Below are positions 36,601 to 45,017 of a stretch of DNA of 64,000 nt, one piece after another. Source of the DNA: an uncultured Bacteroides sp. (GTDB taxonomy: Bacteria > Bacteroidota > Bacteroidia > Bacteroidales > Bacteroidaceae); NCBI GenBank assembly GCA_902492205.1, contig CABUKU010000003.1, positions 62,001 through 126,000 of the forward strand, written 5' to 3'. Position numbers and translations under genes: made by a program. Below the pieces are notes generated by a model that was not told the DNA's origin, did not search any database, and saw only the letters and a list, made by a program, of their open reading frames with translations. The stretch's first letter is position 1. Each line of letters begins with the position of its first letter.

Positions 36601-37058
36601 TTGGTTTATCATTTATGTTTATTTATAATGGCGGACATGTACTACGGGATGAGGCCTCAGAATATTTGGGAGCATCAATTGGATCAAATATTTATAGAGG
36701 TGCATTAAACTACTGGAAAGAACCGGGAGATGAAAATATTCCCGGTATAGCTCCAAGAGCTAATCGTTTAGCTACTGCAGCAAAGAGGTTATTGTGGTAT
36801 GCTTCTGATATTCATGTTGTGAAAGCAGACTATATAAAATTGAGAGACATTACTTTATATTATAGCCTTCCTAAAAGATGGATTAATAAAGTAAGATTGG
36901 AAAATGTAACAGTAAAAGCACAAGTTCAGAATCTTTGGTGGTGGGCAGCTAATGACAGTGGCATTGATCCGGAGGCTTATTCATATTCCAGTGGAAGGGG
37001 ACATCGAACATTACAAGATGCTCCTACTTATACGTTAGGATTATCATTTAATTTCTAA
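33603..37058 (+). CDS. SusC-like TonB-dependent receptor with STN signalling domain
   Basis: A 1151-residue outer-membrane TonB-dependent transporter of the SusC/RagA family. In order: signal peptide (1-26), STN domain (about 30-100, with LWELEKKTDIVFFYSVDD and LNNTNLTYEIKNETVVI) that signals to FecR, carboxypeptidase-like regulatory beta domain (VKGIVKDQDGEPLPGVSVLVKGT), plug with DVTVLKDATAASIYGARAANGVIVITT-like signature near 285-315, and a C-terminal beta-barrel ending LGLSFNF. It imports an oligosaccharide or other large substrate with its SusD partner. No glycoside hydrolase, sulfatase or peptidase gene lies nearby, so the substrate cannot be inferred from context. Confidence 0.95.
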   Translation: MRKTVILFVMLLLGYVMQASAVVKAQSVRVDLDMNNASLTQVLWELEKKTDIVFFYSVDDVSSVKGLNLRYKKASLSEILDKLLNNTNLTYEIKNETVVIRLKKMIEKAVPPVAKRTVKGIVKDQDGEPLPGVSVLVKGTNTGIATDMNGWFELQVDNTPNVVLQFSFVGMRTQERKLGSKNEMIVVLTPTEESLGEVIITGYQTISKERATGSFSVVSPKTIENKLQTNIMDRLEGQVAGLVQYNGNVNIRGISTVYGNKNPIYVVDGVPYEGDLTAINPNDIQNVTVLKDATAASIYGARAANGVIVITTKSGQAGKTKVRYDGSVAFQPLADVDYLKLMNSEELVNLKRDLFEDYHTPALDKRASIDEVTELFYMQERGDITESELQSRLDVYRYRDRRKQVEDELLRTSFTHQHNLAISGGSDKYTYMASVNYVGRKPYNKAQDSEKFGFNLKNSIKFFKWFTTDLGIVGNFANTNGDNGISGTSLRTSGPSYQMLRNDDGTPATWRNGRSDYEMERLQSIGLYDMTYRPLDELDKSNYKTKSAYYKINVGLKFDIMKGLNLHLTYQTENSNSKSHTFKKGDSYYVRDMVVNAAQVDKETGAITYNVPEGNQITESRSDMSAYTMRAQVNFNRTFKEKHAIVALLGAERRAIKNTSSSAFRMGFDENTLGYKPADIKQLGIGVKGTESLSGKFSWQDKNYNKFTETEDRYVAFYGNASYTYNERYAATASIRIDQSNLFGTDPKYQWKPLWSVGGSWFMSQEDFLKDVSWLDRLSLRVTYGINGNVSKKSSPYLIIQDMGYSSWKEGFSSSIKSSPNPSLRWEKTAVTNIGIDFSIFRGRLSGSFDYYNRKSTDLLGEVKVDITKGTTLLWLNYGSMKNRGVEVSLNSLNLDLRDFQWRTGINFSYNKNRVIDITNRTTAASTYVNSLINVADRPMYSLFSYRWAGLDPENGDPRVFDKDGNIVGASNDVENLVFSGTTRPPYSASMTNTFNYKGIGLSFMFIYNGGHVLRDEASEYLGASIGSNIYRGALNYWKEPGDENIPGIAPRANRLATAAKRLLWYASDIHVVKADYIKLRDITLYYSLPKRWINKVRLENVTVKAQVQNLWWWAANDSGIDPEAYSYSSGRGHRTLQDAPTYTLGLSFNF

Positions 37059-37081
37059 ATCTTATAAATCAGTAATTAAAT

Positions 37082-38458
37082 ATGAAAAAGAATATATTTT
37101 TAGTTTGTAGCATAGCAGTAATGCTAATGTCTTGCAATGACTTTTTAGATATTAAGCCCAAGGGAGAGGCTGTACCGACAAAAGCTACTGAATATGAGCA
37201 ATTATTGAACTATGCTCAGTTGACGAAAGCACTTGATTGTTCACCTGAATATCTTACAGATAATGTATGGATGCCAGATAAAGGATATAAAGGTTTTGAG
37301 GATTTAGATCAGGCAGAACGTAATATATATACATTCCAGTCAGAAATATATGATGTGGGAGAATACGATTTAATCTGGCTGCAAAGTTATAGCAGGATTT
37401 TGTATTGTAATACAGTTGCCAATCAAATAATGGATTCGGAAGGTGACGAGGATTATAAGCTTCGAGTAAGGGCTGACGCTTTAGTACTTCGCGCTTTTGA
37501 TTATCTGGGATTAGTAAATGCTTATGGAAAGTTATATGATAAAAATACATCAGCTACAGATCCGGGAGTTCCTCTTCAAATAAGTGAGGCTATTGATGAT
37601 TCTCCTTCCGTACGTGCAAGCGTACAAGCTGTATATGATCAAATACAAAAAGACTTAGATGAAGCGGTAAAGAATTTGCCGGAAAAAAATATATTTCCAT
37701 ATCGTGGATCTAAAGGTTTAGCAAGTGGTTTGCAGGCAAGAATGTATTTGTACATGGGAAATTATGAGAAAGCTGGATATTGGGCTAAAGAAACTTTAAA
37801 ACTGAATAATACATTATTGGACATGACTAAAAATTCTGTTGTCGATCCAGATAAAACAGTAGGAAGAACAGATATGCCGGACGATGCAGATGATAACCCC
37901 GAAAATATTAATATTCGTTTTACTCCTGCTGCTTATGGTTTAGCAGGTCAGACCTATCCCTCTGCAGAGTTGTTAAGTCTTTATACGGAAGATGATGCAC
38001 GTTTCCAATTATGGTTTACAAAGAAAGTAGGAACGAATGTTGTTGATAATTATATTTATGCACCTTATTATGGTCTTAATGTTAGTATCACAGTTCAAGA
38101 AATGATGTTGGTTGCCGCAGAATGTGATGCTCGTGCTGGAGATAAAGATGCAGCCATGAAGTATTATAATGATTTACGTGAAAAACGTATACACAACTAT
38201 ACACGTGAAACAGCAACCGATGCAGAAGATGCATTAAGAAAAGTATTGGATGAACGTCGTCGCGAACTTGCATTTAATGGTTTGCATCGTTTAATAGATT
38301 TGAAACGTTTGAATAAAGATCCTCGTTTCCGTAAAACAATTGTTCACACAGTGAAAGGGGTAGATTATGTTTTAGAGCCTGAGAGCCCTAAATATGTATT
38401 ACCAATTCCACCAATGGTTACAGAGATGAATCCCGATATGGTGCTGAATGAAAGATAA
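37082..38458 (+). CDS. SusD/RagB-like outer-membrane lipoprotein
   Basis: A 458-residue surface lipoprotein that forms the lid of the SusC channel. The signal peptide ends LMSC with the lipidated Cys followed by NDFLDIKPKGE, a hallmark of SusD proteins. TPR-like helices (YDQIQKDLDEAVKNLPE and LASGLQARMYLYMGNYEKA) and the C-terminal LDERRRELAFNGLHRLIDLKR and YVLPIPPMVTEMNP motifs are present. It follows susC by 23 bp and ends the operon before a terminator. At 458 residues it is at the short end of the family. Confidence 0.95.
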   Translation: MKKNIFLVCSIAVMLMSCNDFLDIKPKGEAVPTKATEYEQLLNYAQLTKALDCSPEYLTDNVWMPDKGYKGFEDLDQAERNIYTFQSEIYDVGEYDLIWLQSYSRILYCNTVANQIMDSEGDEDYKLRVRADALVLRAFDYLGLVNAYGKLYDKNTSATDPGVPLQISEAIDDSPSVRASVQAVYDQIQKDLDEAVKNLPEKNIFPYRGSKGLASGLQARMYLYMGNYEKAGYWAKETLKLNNTLLDMTKNSVVDPDKTVGRTDMPDDADDNPENINIRFTPAAYGLAGQTYPSAELLSLYTEDDARFQLWFTKKVGTNVVDNYIYAPYYGLNVSITVQEMMLVAAECDARAGDKDAAMKYYNDLREKRIHNYTRETATDAEDALRKVLDERRRELAFNGLHRLIDLKRLNKDPRFRKTIVHTVKGVDYVLEPESPKYVLPIPPMVTEMNPDMVLNER

Positions 38459-38509
38459 TAATTCAATGATAAAATAACTTGTATATTTATAATTTGTGAG
38501 TGGGATAAA

Positions 38510-38543
38510 GAAAGAGATGTATCTGTGAAGATGCATCTCTTTT
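38510..38543 (+). terminator. Terminator after the susC-susD operon
   Basis: AAAGAGATG (38511-38519) pairs with CATCTCTTT (38534-38542), followed by T and A/T-rich sequence, 50 bp past the susD stop. Confidence 0.8.
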
Positions 38544-38594
38544 GAATATTTATAAAAGTATAGTTCAACTATTCTATGAAATAATTAATTACTG

Positions 38595-39068
38595 CTAATA
38601 TTCTATTTTATCGTCTTTTGAAGCCCATGTTTCGAAGGCTTTAATAGCTTCATTGTGTAGCAATGTTTCAGATGGCAACTTACGGTCCGCCGGCTTAAGC
38701 TCAAGTTCATCATAAATGAAAGAATCATCAAAACCGATATTCTTGGCATCTGTTTTGGTATTGGCATAATACATTTTATCTAATCGTGCCCAATAGATAG
38801 CACCTAAACACATCGGACATGGTTCACATGAAGTATATATTTCACATCCGCTTAAATTAAACGTTCCGAGTTTCCTGGCGGCTTCGCGGATGGCGCTGAC
38901 CTCTGCATGGGCAGTAGGATCACAAGAAGCTGTTACACGATTAACTCCGGTAGCAATAATTTCTCCGTCTTTTACTATAACTGCTCCGAAAGGTCCTCCG
39001 CCATTTTCTATGTTTTTCAATGAAAGCTCAATGGCTTTTCTCATAAAATCATCTTTTTTCATCATCAT
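38595..39068 (-). CDS. Guanine deaminase-like nucleoside/nucleobase deaminase
   Basis: A 157-residue zinc-dependent CMP/dCMP deaminase-fold enzyme. The zinc motifs are HAE (in DPTAHAEVSAIR) and PCPMC (in SCEPCPMCLGAIYWARL). The NRVTASCDPTAHAE stretch and the C-terminal part (LPSETLLHNEAIKAFETWASK) resemble B. subtilis GuaD, which converts guanine to xanthine, more than the tRNA adenosine deaminase TadA. It is the last gene after the Gfo/Idh/MocA and DUF4421 genes, with a 5-bp gap. Confidence 0.85.
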   Translation of the reverse strand: MMMKKDDFMRKAIELSLKNIENGGGPFGAVIVKDGEIIATGVNRVTASCDPTAHAEVSAIREAARKLGTFNLSGCEIYTSCEPCPMCLGAIYWARLDKMYYANTKTDAKNIGFDDSFIYDELELKPADRKLPSETLLHNEAIKAFETWASKDDKIEY

Positions 39069-39073
39069 ATGTT

Positions 39074-40153
39074 TTATAGTTTTTTCTTTTTCCAGAAGTT
39101 GAATCCTACATAAACCCTCAACGTTCCGAAACTATTATTCAGATTGAATTTATCGGATTGATAATCGTAAGTGTGCATCAAAAGTGAAGCACCTACAAAA
39201 TATTTTGAATTATTATAAGTTACACCAACTCTTGTTATTAGGTCGAAATTAATATTTTTGAGAGGTGCGTAATATACCTCTTCGCCGTTTATCTTTGATT
39301 TTTTATAGGCAATGGCGGGACTTAAAGAGAAGTTTGCCAGACAGTTTTTGGCAAATACCCAATTGTAAGCATATCCCACGTTTAAACTAATATCAAGGTA
39401 ACTAACTTCCCTGAACTTCAAAGAATTGTCCAGATTCTCTAAAATGACACTCGGTAACTTGTCATAGTCGAAATGCAAGTTATGCTTCGATACAGAAAAT
39501 CCCGTAATAATTGAGCCTGCACTTCTTCGTTGGTTGGTAGATTGGCTGTAGGCAGCAGGATAAGAGAAACGTTTATGATTGAATATCCAATAAACATTTA
39601 AACCTTTTATATCTACAGAAAAGCCTTCAAAATCTTTTGGATAATCCGGTATTGTTCCGTCATTAAAGAATCCCGTTGCATCTTTTATCTTAAAGTCTCC
39701 ATGACTTTTCTTTGAATAAATATCAATACCTGCCACCGAACTATAAAGACTAAGTGCGAATTCTGTTTCTTTACCCGAGGATTTATTTTTTCCAAATAGG
39801 TCTTTCATATCAATAGACCATCCTAGGAATATCCATCTCCAACCAAAATATGCACCCAATTTGTAACTCATATCCGGTGAGATGCGTAGAGATTGCTTTC
39901 CTCCTTCACTACTTTTAAAGCGATAGTATTCATACCATTCACTATTTTCCAGCATAAATGCCAGATTATACTTGTTGGGAGAAATGTAGGTAGTATCCAT
40001 GTCACTGATAAGGTGACCTATTGTCTGGAAAAAGTTTTTCTTTTTTCTAATAGGTTCTTTCTGCTGATATAAAGAATCCATGCCCTCGTTTTGTGCATGC
40101 AAGGGAAGGATAAAAATGGTACTGCATATCAGAAGAAAGAACTTCAATTTCAT
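39074..40153 (-). CDS. DUF4421 family outer-membrane protein
   Basis: A 359-residue exported protein with an N-terminal signal peptide (ending LPLHAQ) and alternating aromatic strands to a basic C-terminus. The segment SPNKYNLAFMLENSEWYEYYRF and the FGWRWIFLGWSID stretch identify the uncharacterised DUF4421 family, which looks like an outer-membrane beta-barrel. Its start overlaps the stop of the oxidoreductase gene by four bases (40150-40153). Function unknown. Confidence 0.8.
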   Translation of the reverse strand: MKLKFFLLICSTIFILPLHAQNEGMDSLYQQKEPIRKKKNFFQTIGHLISDMDTTYISPNKYNLAFMLENSEWYEYYRFKSSEGGKQSLRISPDMSYKLGAYFGWRWIFLGWSIDMKDLFGKNKSSGKETEFALSLYSSVAGIDIYSKKSHGDFKIKDATGFFNDGTIPDYPKDFEGFSVDIKGLNVYWIFNHKRFSYPAAYSQSTNQRRSAGSIITGFSVSKHNLHFDYDKLPSVILENLDNSLKFREVSYLDISLNVGYAYNWVFAKNCLANFSLSPAIAYKKSKINGEEVYYAPLKNINFDLITRVGVTYNNSKYFVGASLLMHTYDYQSDKFNLNNSFGTLRVYVGFNFWKKKKL

Positions 40154-41124
40154 AGCTTACCTAAAATCTTGTCCATTACCCAGTTTGTAGGTGTTGCACT
40201 AATTCCGTCACAGGTACATATTGATTTACCTTGCAAATGCTTGATAACTGATTCTATGAGCGGATATTGTATGTGTTCAGGATTCTTTATTGAGAACTCT
40301 TCACGTCCTTTCTCCGTATGTAAGGCAATAGGATCAAATGTAAAAGTAGAGAAACAAATCATTCCTTTGTCGCCAATCACCTCAATACGGTCTTCTTTTG
40401 CAGATTCATGTGCTACAAAACACCATGAACCCGAACCCGGTAAACCGGAATCGAATTGGAAGCAAGCACTTACTGTGTCTTCCGCCTCATATAATCCTCC
40501 CCGGTTACTTTTAAAACCTTCTGCTTCGAGTATGCAACCAAACATATCTTGTAGAATATCGAGTTGGTGAGAAGCAAGGTCATAAAAATATCCCCCTCCG
40601 GCAATATCGGGTTGTACGCGCCAAGGTAAATTCTCTCTATTATAATCTAATTCATAAGGAGGTTGTGCGAAACGAATTTGTACATTGATAACGTTGCCTA
40701 TTGCTCCTTCTTCAATAAGTTCTTTTACTTTAATGAAATATGGAAGGTAACGTCTGTAATAAGCTACGAAACAAGGAATGCCCGTTTCTTTTGAAATACG
40801 GTTAATGCGGGTACAGTCCTCATAACTGCTTGCCATCGGTTTTTCAATGTATACAGGTTTTCCTGCTTTCATTGCCATAATAGCGAATGTAGCATGAGAT
40901 GATGGGGGAGTAGCAATATAGATAGCATTCACTTCCGGATCATTAATTAATTCTTGGGCATCAGTATACCATTTTGGTATATTATGACGTTCTGCATAAC
41001 TTTTTACCTTTTCAGCATCCCGGCTCATAACTGCCTCAACCATGGAATCTTCCACTTTGCCAAAAGCTGGTCCGCTTTTCTTTTCTGTTACGCTGCCGCA
41101 ACCTATAAATCCCCATTTTATCAT
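40150..41124 (-). CDS. Gfo/Idh/MocA family oxidoreductase
   Basis: A 324-residue cytosolic NAD(P)-dependent sugar or polyol dehydrogenase. The N-terminal Rossmann motif is GFIGCGSVTEKKSG, the catalytic-lysine motif is YIEKPMA, and AGGGYFYDLASHQLDIL carries the conserved Asp/His of the C-terminal domain. The substrate cannot be deduced; relatives act on inositols, anhydro-sugars or N-acetyl sugars. It begins an operon with the DUF4421 and guanine deaminase-like genes and has a TATTTTTG box upstream. Confidence 0.9.
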   Translation of the reverse strand: MIKWGFIGCGSVTEKKSGPAFGKVEDSMVEAVMSRDAEKVKSYAERHNIPKWYTDAQELINDPEVNAIYIATPPSSHATFAIMAMKAGKPVYIEKPMASSYEDCTRINRISKETGIPCFVAYYRRYLPYFIKVKELIEEGAIGNVINVQIRFAQPPYELDYNRENLPWRVQPDIAGGGYFYDLASHQLDILQDMFGCILEAEGFKSNRGGLYEAEDTVSACFQFDSGLPGSGSWCFVAHESAKEDRIEVIGDKGMICFSTFTFDPIALHTEKGREEFSIKNPEHIQYPLIESVIKHLQGKSICTCDGISATPTNWVMDKILGKL

Positions 41125-41153
41125 ATCTTATATTCTCTTTATTAATCTTATAA

Positions 41154-41161
41154 CAAAAATA
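41154..41161 (-). promoter_or_regulatory. -7 promoter box for the oxidoreductase operon
   Basis: TATTTTTG on the minus strand (CAAAAATA on plus) matches TAnnTTTG, 29 bp upstream of the ATG at 41124. Confidence 0.55.
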
Positions 41162-41174
41162 CTAATCGAACGGA

Positions 41175-41204
41175 TTGCAAATATATCAATTTTAGTTACT
41201 TTTG
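41175..41204 (+). promoter_or_regulatory. Promoter for the 293-aa membrane protein gene
   Basis: TTGC (41175-41178) and TACTTTTG (41197-41204) are spaced by 18 bp and lie 48 bp before the start at 41253. Confidence 0.55.
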
Positions 41205-41252
41205 CCACTAAACTTAGGTATTATTTATGTGTGACTTAAAGATAAGATAAAG

Positions 41253-42134
41253 ATGAATAATCAGAATTCTACAATTGTATTTTTGAAATCACGTAGTTTT
41301 GCAGGTAAGCTTTCTGCTTCTTTTAAATTTGTAAACGAGAATTTTAAAGTATTGTTTAAGTTCGGAAGTTATATTCTTCTTCCTGTGTCAATTGTTTTGG
41401 CAGCCTTATTTCTTGTTTGGTCTCACTTTTCCGGTGATCCTTTATCTGCCGGATATATTGCTTCGTCAGTTGTAGCTGTTATTCTGTCTTTTGTAGGTGG
41501 AAGTATATTTTATGCATTCTTATTTTCTTGCATTAAGGAATATAAACAGGAAGGGTATATAGGAAATATTACTTTATCTAAAATTAAATCTTCACTTATT
41601 GATAATTTTCGTAGGGTAATTGGGGCTTTAGTTATTGTTACCGTGTGCATGTTTGTACTTATAATCTTAACTGTGGTATTGGCTACGCTCTCTGTATATA
41701 CTCTGATATTGATGGTTCCGGTTCTATTATTCTTATTTGTTCCTTTAGTGTATGTTATCTATCTTTTCGTTTTAGAGAATATTTCTTTTGCGGAAGCTGT
41801 AAAAGATGCATTTAAGATTGGAGTACCTACTTGGAGTTCAACCTTTGGAGTATTACTTATATCCGGATTATTAGCCGGACTTATGCAGTTGATAGCTTCT
41901 GCACCTTGGATTTTAGGCATTGCTGCCGATTCTTTTGTTCAGTTGGCTGTGATGAATGGTGAACCATCTTCTCTACCGGGCTATTTCAATGTAATGATGT
42001 TTGTTTTTGCAGTGATAGCTATCTTTATTTCTGCTTTTGCGGAAATGCTCGTTATTGTTTCTATGTCATTCCAATATTATAGCGAGAAGACAAGACGTTC
42101 TGAAAAGCTAGCCGAAATGAATCAATCCTTATAA
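41253..42134 (+). CDS. Hypothetical polytopic membrane protein
   Basis: A 293-residue inner-membrane protein with about six predicted helices (roughly 33-60, 66-94, two between 117 and 170, 194-222 and 246-276). Charged residues cluster at the N-terminus, between helices 2 and 3 (EYKQEGYIGNITLSKIKSS) and at the C-terminus. The LKFGSYILLPVS-like start and a repeated (A/S)FKIGVPTWSSTFG segment recall uncharacterised DUF4013-like integral membrane proteins, but I cannot assign it firmly. Its last 13 bases overlap the convergent solute-binding gene. Confidence 0.8.
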   Translation: MNNQNSTIVFLKSRSFAGKLSASFKFVNENFKVLFKFGSYILLPVSIVLAALFLVWSHFSGDPLSAGYIASSVVAVILSFVGGSIFYAFLFSCIKEYKQEGYIGNITLSKIKSSLIDNFRRVIGALVIVTVCMFVLIILTVVLATLSVYTLILMVPVLLFLFVPLVYVIYLFVLENISFAEAVKDAFKIGVPTWSSTFGVLLISGLLAGLMQLIASAPWILGIAADSFVQLAVMNGEPSSLPGYFNVMMFVFAVIAIFISAFAEMLVIVSMSFQYYSEKTRRSEKLAEMNQSL

Positions 42135-42946
42135 TATTTGCGGTATAACTTTTCATATTCTTTTTCTTCCTTGAATGTTTTCAGCCAACTGTTTAAACTA
42201 TCAAGTAGGGCGGGAGACTGCTTACTTACTCCCCATGAATAGAATTGAGTGAAGCTAATGTCAGTGCTTATATCTAGTTGAGGTAAGGAATCGATAGAAG
42301 CAACTGCTATGCTTTCGTCACAAACTGCATAATCAATATCCCCATGTGCAACCATTGCAAGAAGTTGTTCGGGACCATATTTATCTATCTCATTCACAAA
42401 TATTGTGTCGCCTATTTCATTCCCAAGATTATGAATCCGCAGGATTGCAGGCGAGCCTTTGACTACATTCAATGTTTTGTGAGCTAATTCTAATTGGGTA
42501 TGTATAAATGAAGAATCTCTGTCGGTGATTTTTCGTTGTACGAGTACTTGTTTGTTTAGTAAGATTGGTTCAGTTAAGAGTATGGAGTCTTTAAGTTCGC
42601 TTGTTACTAATATACTATATGCTATAACATCGTACTCTCCCTCTTCCAATCCATGCAACCGCTTTTCAAAACTCATTTCCGGATAGATTTTAACTTTCAA
42701 GCCTTTAGATTTGGCAAAAGCCTGTATCAATTCATAGTGAAACCCCGATATGGTATCACCATCTACATAGTAGCTCAGCGAGTTATATTCTGTTGCAGCT
42801 CTCAGTACTCCGGATTTGATTATTTCTTCGTAAGTACGCGGATGTCCTTTGACAGGTGCATGATCTTTTTGTACCAAATAAGTAGCAACTAATGTTGCTA
42901 TTATACCCATAATAAGGTATTTAACATACTTACGTTTCATAATCAT
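42122..42946 (-). CDS. Periplasmic solute-binding protein (SBP_bac_3/MltF N-domain-like)
   Basis: A 274-residue protein with an N-terminal membrane or signal segment (about 9-24) and a type II periplasmic binding fold, like amino-acid ABC-transporter binding proteins and the N-domain of lytic transglycosylase MltF. SGVLRAATEYNSLSYYVDGD, GFHYELIQAFAKSKG and the second-lobe VKGSPAI and DYAVCDES are visible. No transglycosylase domain or ABC transporter gene is attached. The start overlaps the porin stop as TAATG (42944-42948), so the two are coupled; an ATG two codons later (42940) is also possible. Confidence 0.8.
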   Translation of the reverse strand: MIMKRKYVKYLIMGIIATLVATYLVQKDHAPVKGHPRTYEEIIKSGVLRAATEYNSLSYYVDGDTISGFHYELIQAFAKSKGLKVKIYPEMSFEKRLHGLEEGEYDVIAYSILVTSELKDSILLTEPILLNKQVLVQRKITDRDSSFIHTQLELAHKTLNVVKGSPAILRIHNLGNEIGDTIFVNEIDKYGPEQLLAMVAHGDIDYAVCDESIAVASIDSLPQLDISTDISFTQFYSWGVSKQSPALLDSLNSWLKTFKEEKEYEKLYRKYYKD

Positions 42947-44994
42947 TAATCATAGAAGTTCCATGACAATCCTAGTTTAAGAATACGTGGATTGATGGGG
43001 TAGTGAGGTGCGAGGAAAGAATTAGAATTACCCATTCCTTGATTGACGTGAGACATCATTACAAAGAATCGGGTACGCTTCAAGTGTAGGTTCAGATAAG
43101 CGTTAATAACAGGATAACCACCTATTTCCACAGCTTTCTCGGCATTTTGCAAATAGAATTGCCCTAACGCAGGAGAATAGTTTTGTGCATAATACTTGGT
43201 GAAGTAACGCATATCGGCACCCAGTTCCACTGTGAGTACTTTTTTGGCAAGTTTAGTTCGTATATAGAAATTGTGATAAAGAGACAATTCCGGCAAAGGT
43301 ATTACTGAATTGTTGCTCGATTTCTGATAAGTAACTTCATTATCCAAATGGAATACTCCCAATTTGAAGTCCTGATTCAAAGTTGCGGAGAATATTTGAA
43401 TATTCTCGCTAAACTGTTGAGGCAGTCCGCTGCTATTGAAGAATGTGTAGTTCTTGATATTTTCAACTCCGGCTCTCAGTCTGGTTTTCCATCTTTTTAC
43501 AGATAGCTCTCCTTCTATACGGGTTTTGAATTCTTTGGATAGATCGTCGTTATTCCACCAAAAGTGGTTGGAATGGAAATGACGGAAATAGAATGCCGGA
43601 TTTGTATTCTTTACATAGGCACGTGCTGCAAGTTGAACAGTGTCTTTCCACAAGTGGAAGTTCAAATCCATATTTCCGCGTACGTCAAACTGACCTACGT
43701 CTTCACCGATCAACCATATTTCTCCGGTGGCGTTGTAGTGTAAGAATTTGCCTTCTCTTTTAGCTAATTCACCACCCACGGATATTAGGTTTTCTTTGTA
43801 AGTGCGGTCATATCTCTTTCCGCTTTCCGTTAAGGTATCAACCATAGAGTAGTTACGGTGTTCATAAGTCATGAAAGCAGTTAATCCGGCTTTAGCCCAT
43901 TTGCTGAATCCTTCTCTTAAAGATATTCCGATTGTGTTTTTTACAGATAGGCGCTTGGTTGCATCGTCGGTAGAATCCGGGCTGAAATAAGTATTTTGAT
44001 AATAACCTTTGGGGGCTTCTTTATAAGATATAAAGTTTCTTCTGGTTTTCTGTATGTTGACGGTATGTATGAAGCTTGTCACCGGAATAAATTCTTTCAG
44101 GTTCAGGGTATCGTTGGCATTGACAGGCTCTCTGTCTCGTGAGAATCCTAAGTTATACCGGTGTGTGAAGAATATGTACATGTCTTTGTTGTGGTTCCAT
44201 GTATCACTAAGGATTGTCGGAATTTCCTTTGAACTATAACTCTTTTTTCCTTCACTCATAGCCAGTGGGTTAAGTATATAGTTATCATTCTCTATACCAC
44301 CGTTTTCTGCCATTTTTAAATTATTGGTACTGAATATCAGATGTGCGTCATACTTGTCGCTGATGTAACTTCCAAAGAATGCGCCATTAAAGAATGAAGT
44401 TGATTGGTTGGCATAGAAACCGCGTCCGTAAAGATAGTCTATATTAAAACCGAAAGCCAGTTTCTTGTTAACATTGACAGAAAAGTATGCTTTAAAGCGT
44501 TCCTCTCCGTCCTGTTTACCTCCGGCTTTATAATAAGTCAGGTTGGTATAAGGAGATTTTGTGTTAGTGAATTTGAAATCCTGCGGCAATACATAGAAGA
44601 ATGAATAGGGATCTAGAAACAAGAATTGGGAATAGTCGGGACGTTCGAAGAAGATTCTCGAATAACGCGGAGAACCAAGGTTTCCCAAAATATTATAGCT
44701 CCCGTCCAAACCATCGGTTAGGTTACTGTTTTGAAAAAGATGAGGTACTGTGTCTAACGGCATTTTCTTGATGTTTCCCAGTTTCTCATCAATGGTCCAC
44801 ATGTATAGTTCAGGTTTGATGCCTTTATACTCTACCTGTGCAGTGTCTCTTTCTGTGCCGGGGTTGGCATTTTCCAGTCTGTTATTGCCATATAACTCAT
44901 TTTCCCTTCCCATGTAGGCGGGATCTTGTGCGTACAATTGAGTTTGTCCCGCTATAAGTAGTAAAAGTATATATAGAAATAGAATCTTTCTCAT
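42946..44994 (-). CDS. Putative porin (Bacteroidetes Porin_10-like)
   Basis: An outer-membrane beta-barrel of 682 residues with signal peptide MRKILFLYILLLLIAG to LYAQ. The frame is open 51 bp further upstream, but a TATCTTTG box at 45004-45011 excludes that start. The sequence is full of alternating aromatic strands with conserved SPYTNLTYYKAGGKQDGEE and FSVNVNKKLAFGFNIDYLYGRGFYANQ and ends in LGLSWNFYD. Proteins of this type are annotated as putative porin; no substrate is known. It is translationally coupled to the solute-binding protein gene. The start lies only about 3-4 nt after the expected transcription start. Confidence 0.82.
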   Translation of the reverse strand: MRKILFLYILLLLIAGQTQLYAQDPAYMGRENELYGNNRLENANPGTERDTAQVEYKGIKPELYMWTIDEKLGNIKKMPLDTVPHLFQNSNLTDGLDGSYNILGNLGSPRYSRIFFERPDYSQFLFLDPYSFFYVLPQDFKFTNTKSPYTNLTYYKAGGKQDGEERFKAYFSVNVNKKLAFGFNIDYLYGRGFYANQSTSFFNGAFFGSYISDKYDAHLIFSTNNLKMAENGGIENDNYILNPLAMSEGKKSYSSKEIPTILSDTWNHNKDMYIFFTHRYNLGFSRDREPVNANDTLNLKEFIPVTSFIHTVNIQKTRRNFISYKEAPKGYYQNTYFSPDSTDDATKRLSVKNTIGISLREGFSKWAKAGLTAFMTYEHRNYSMVDTLTESGKRYDRTYKENLISVGGELAKREGKFLHYNATGEIWLIGEDVGQFDVRGNMDLNFHLWKDTVQLAARAYVKNTNPAFYFRHFHSNHFWWNNDDLSKEFKTRIEGELSVKRWKTRLRAGVENIKNYTFFNSSGLPQQFSENIQIFSATLNQDFKLGVFHLDNEVTYQKSSNNSVIPLPELSLYHNFYIRTKLAKKVLTVELGADMRYFTKYYAQNYSPALGQFYLQNAEKAVEIGGYPVINAYLNLHLKRTRFFVMMSHVNQGMGNSNSFLAPHYPINPRILKLGLSWNFYD

Positions 44995-45003
44995 AATTAG
45001 CCG

Positions 45004-45011
45004 CAAAGATA
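45004..45011 (-). promoter_or_regulatory. -7 promoter box for the porin gene
   Basis: TATCTTTG on the minus strand (CAAAGATA on plus) matches TAnnTTTG. It begins 10 bp from the ATG at 44994, which implies an extremely short leader. Confidence 0.6.
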
Positions 45012-45017
45012 GTGAAT

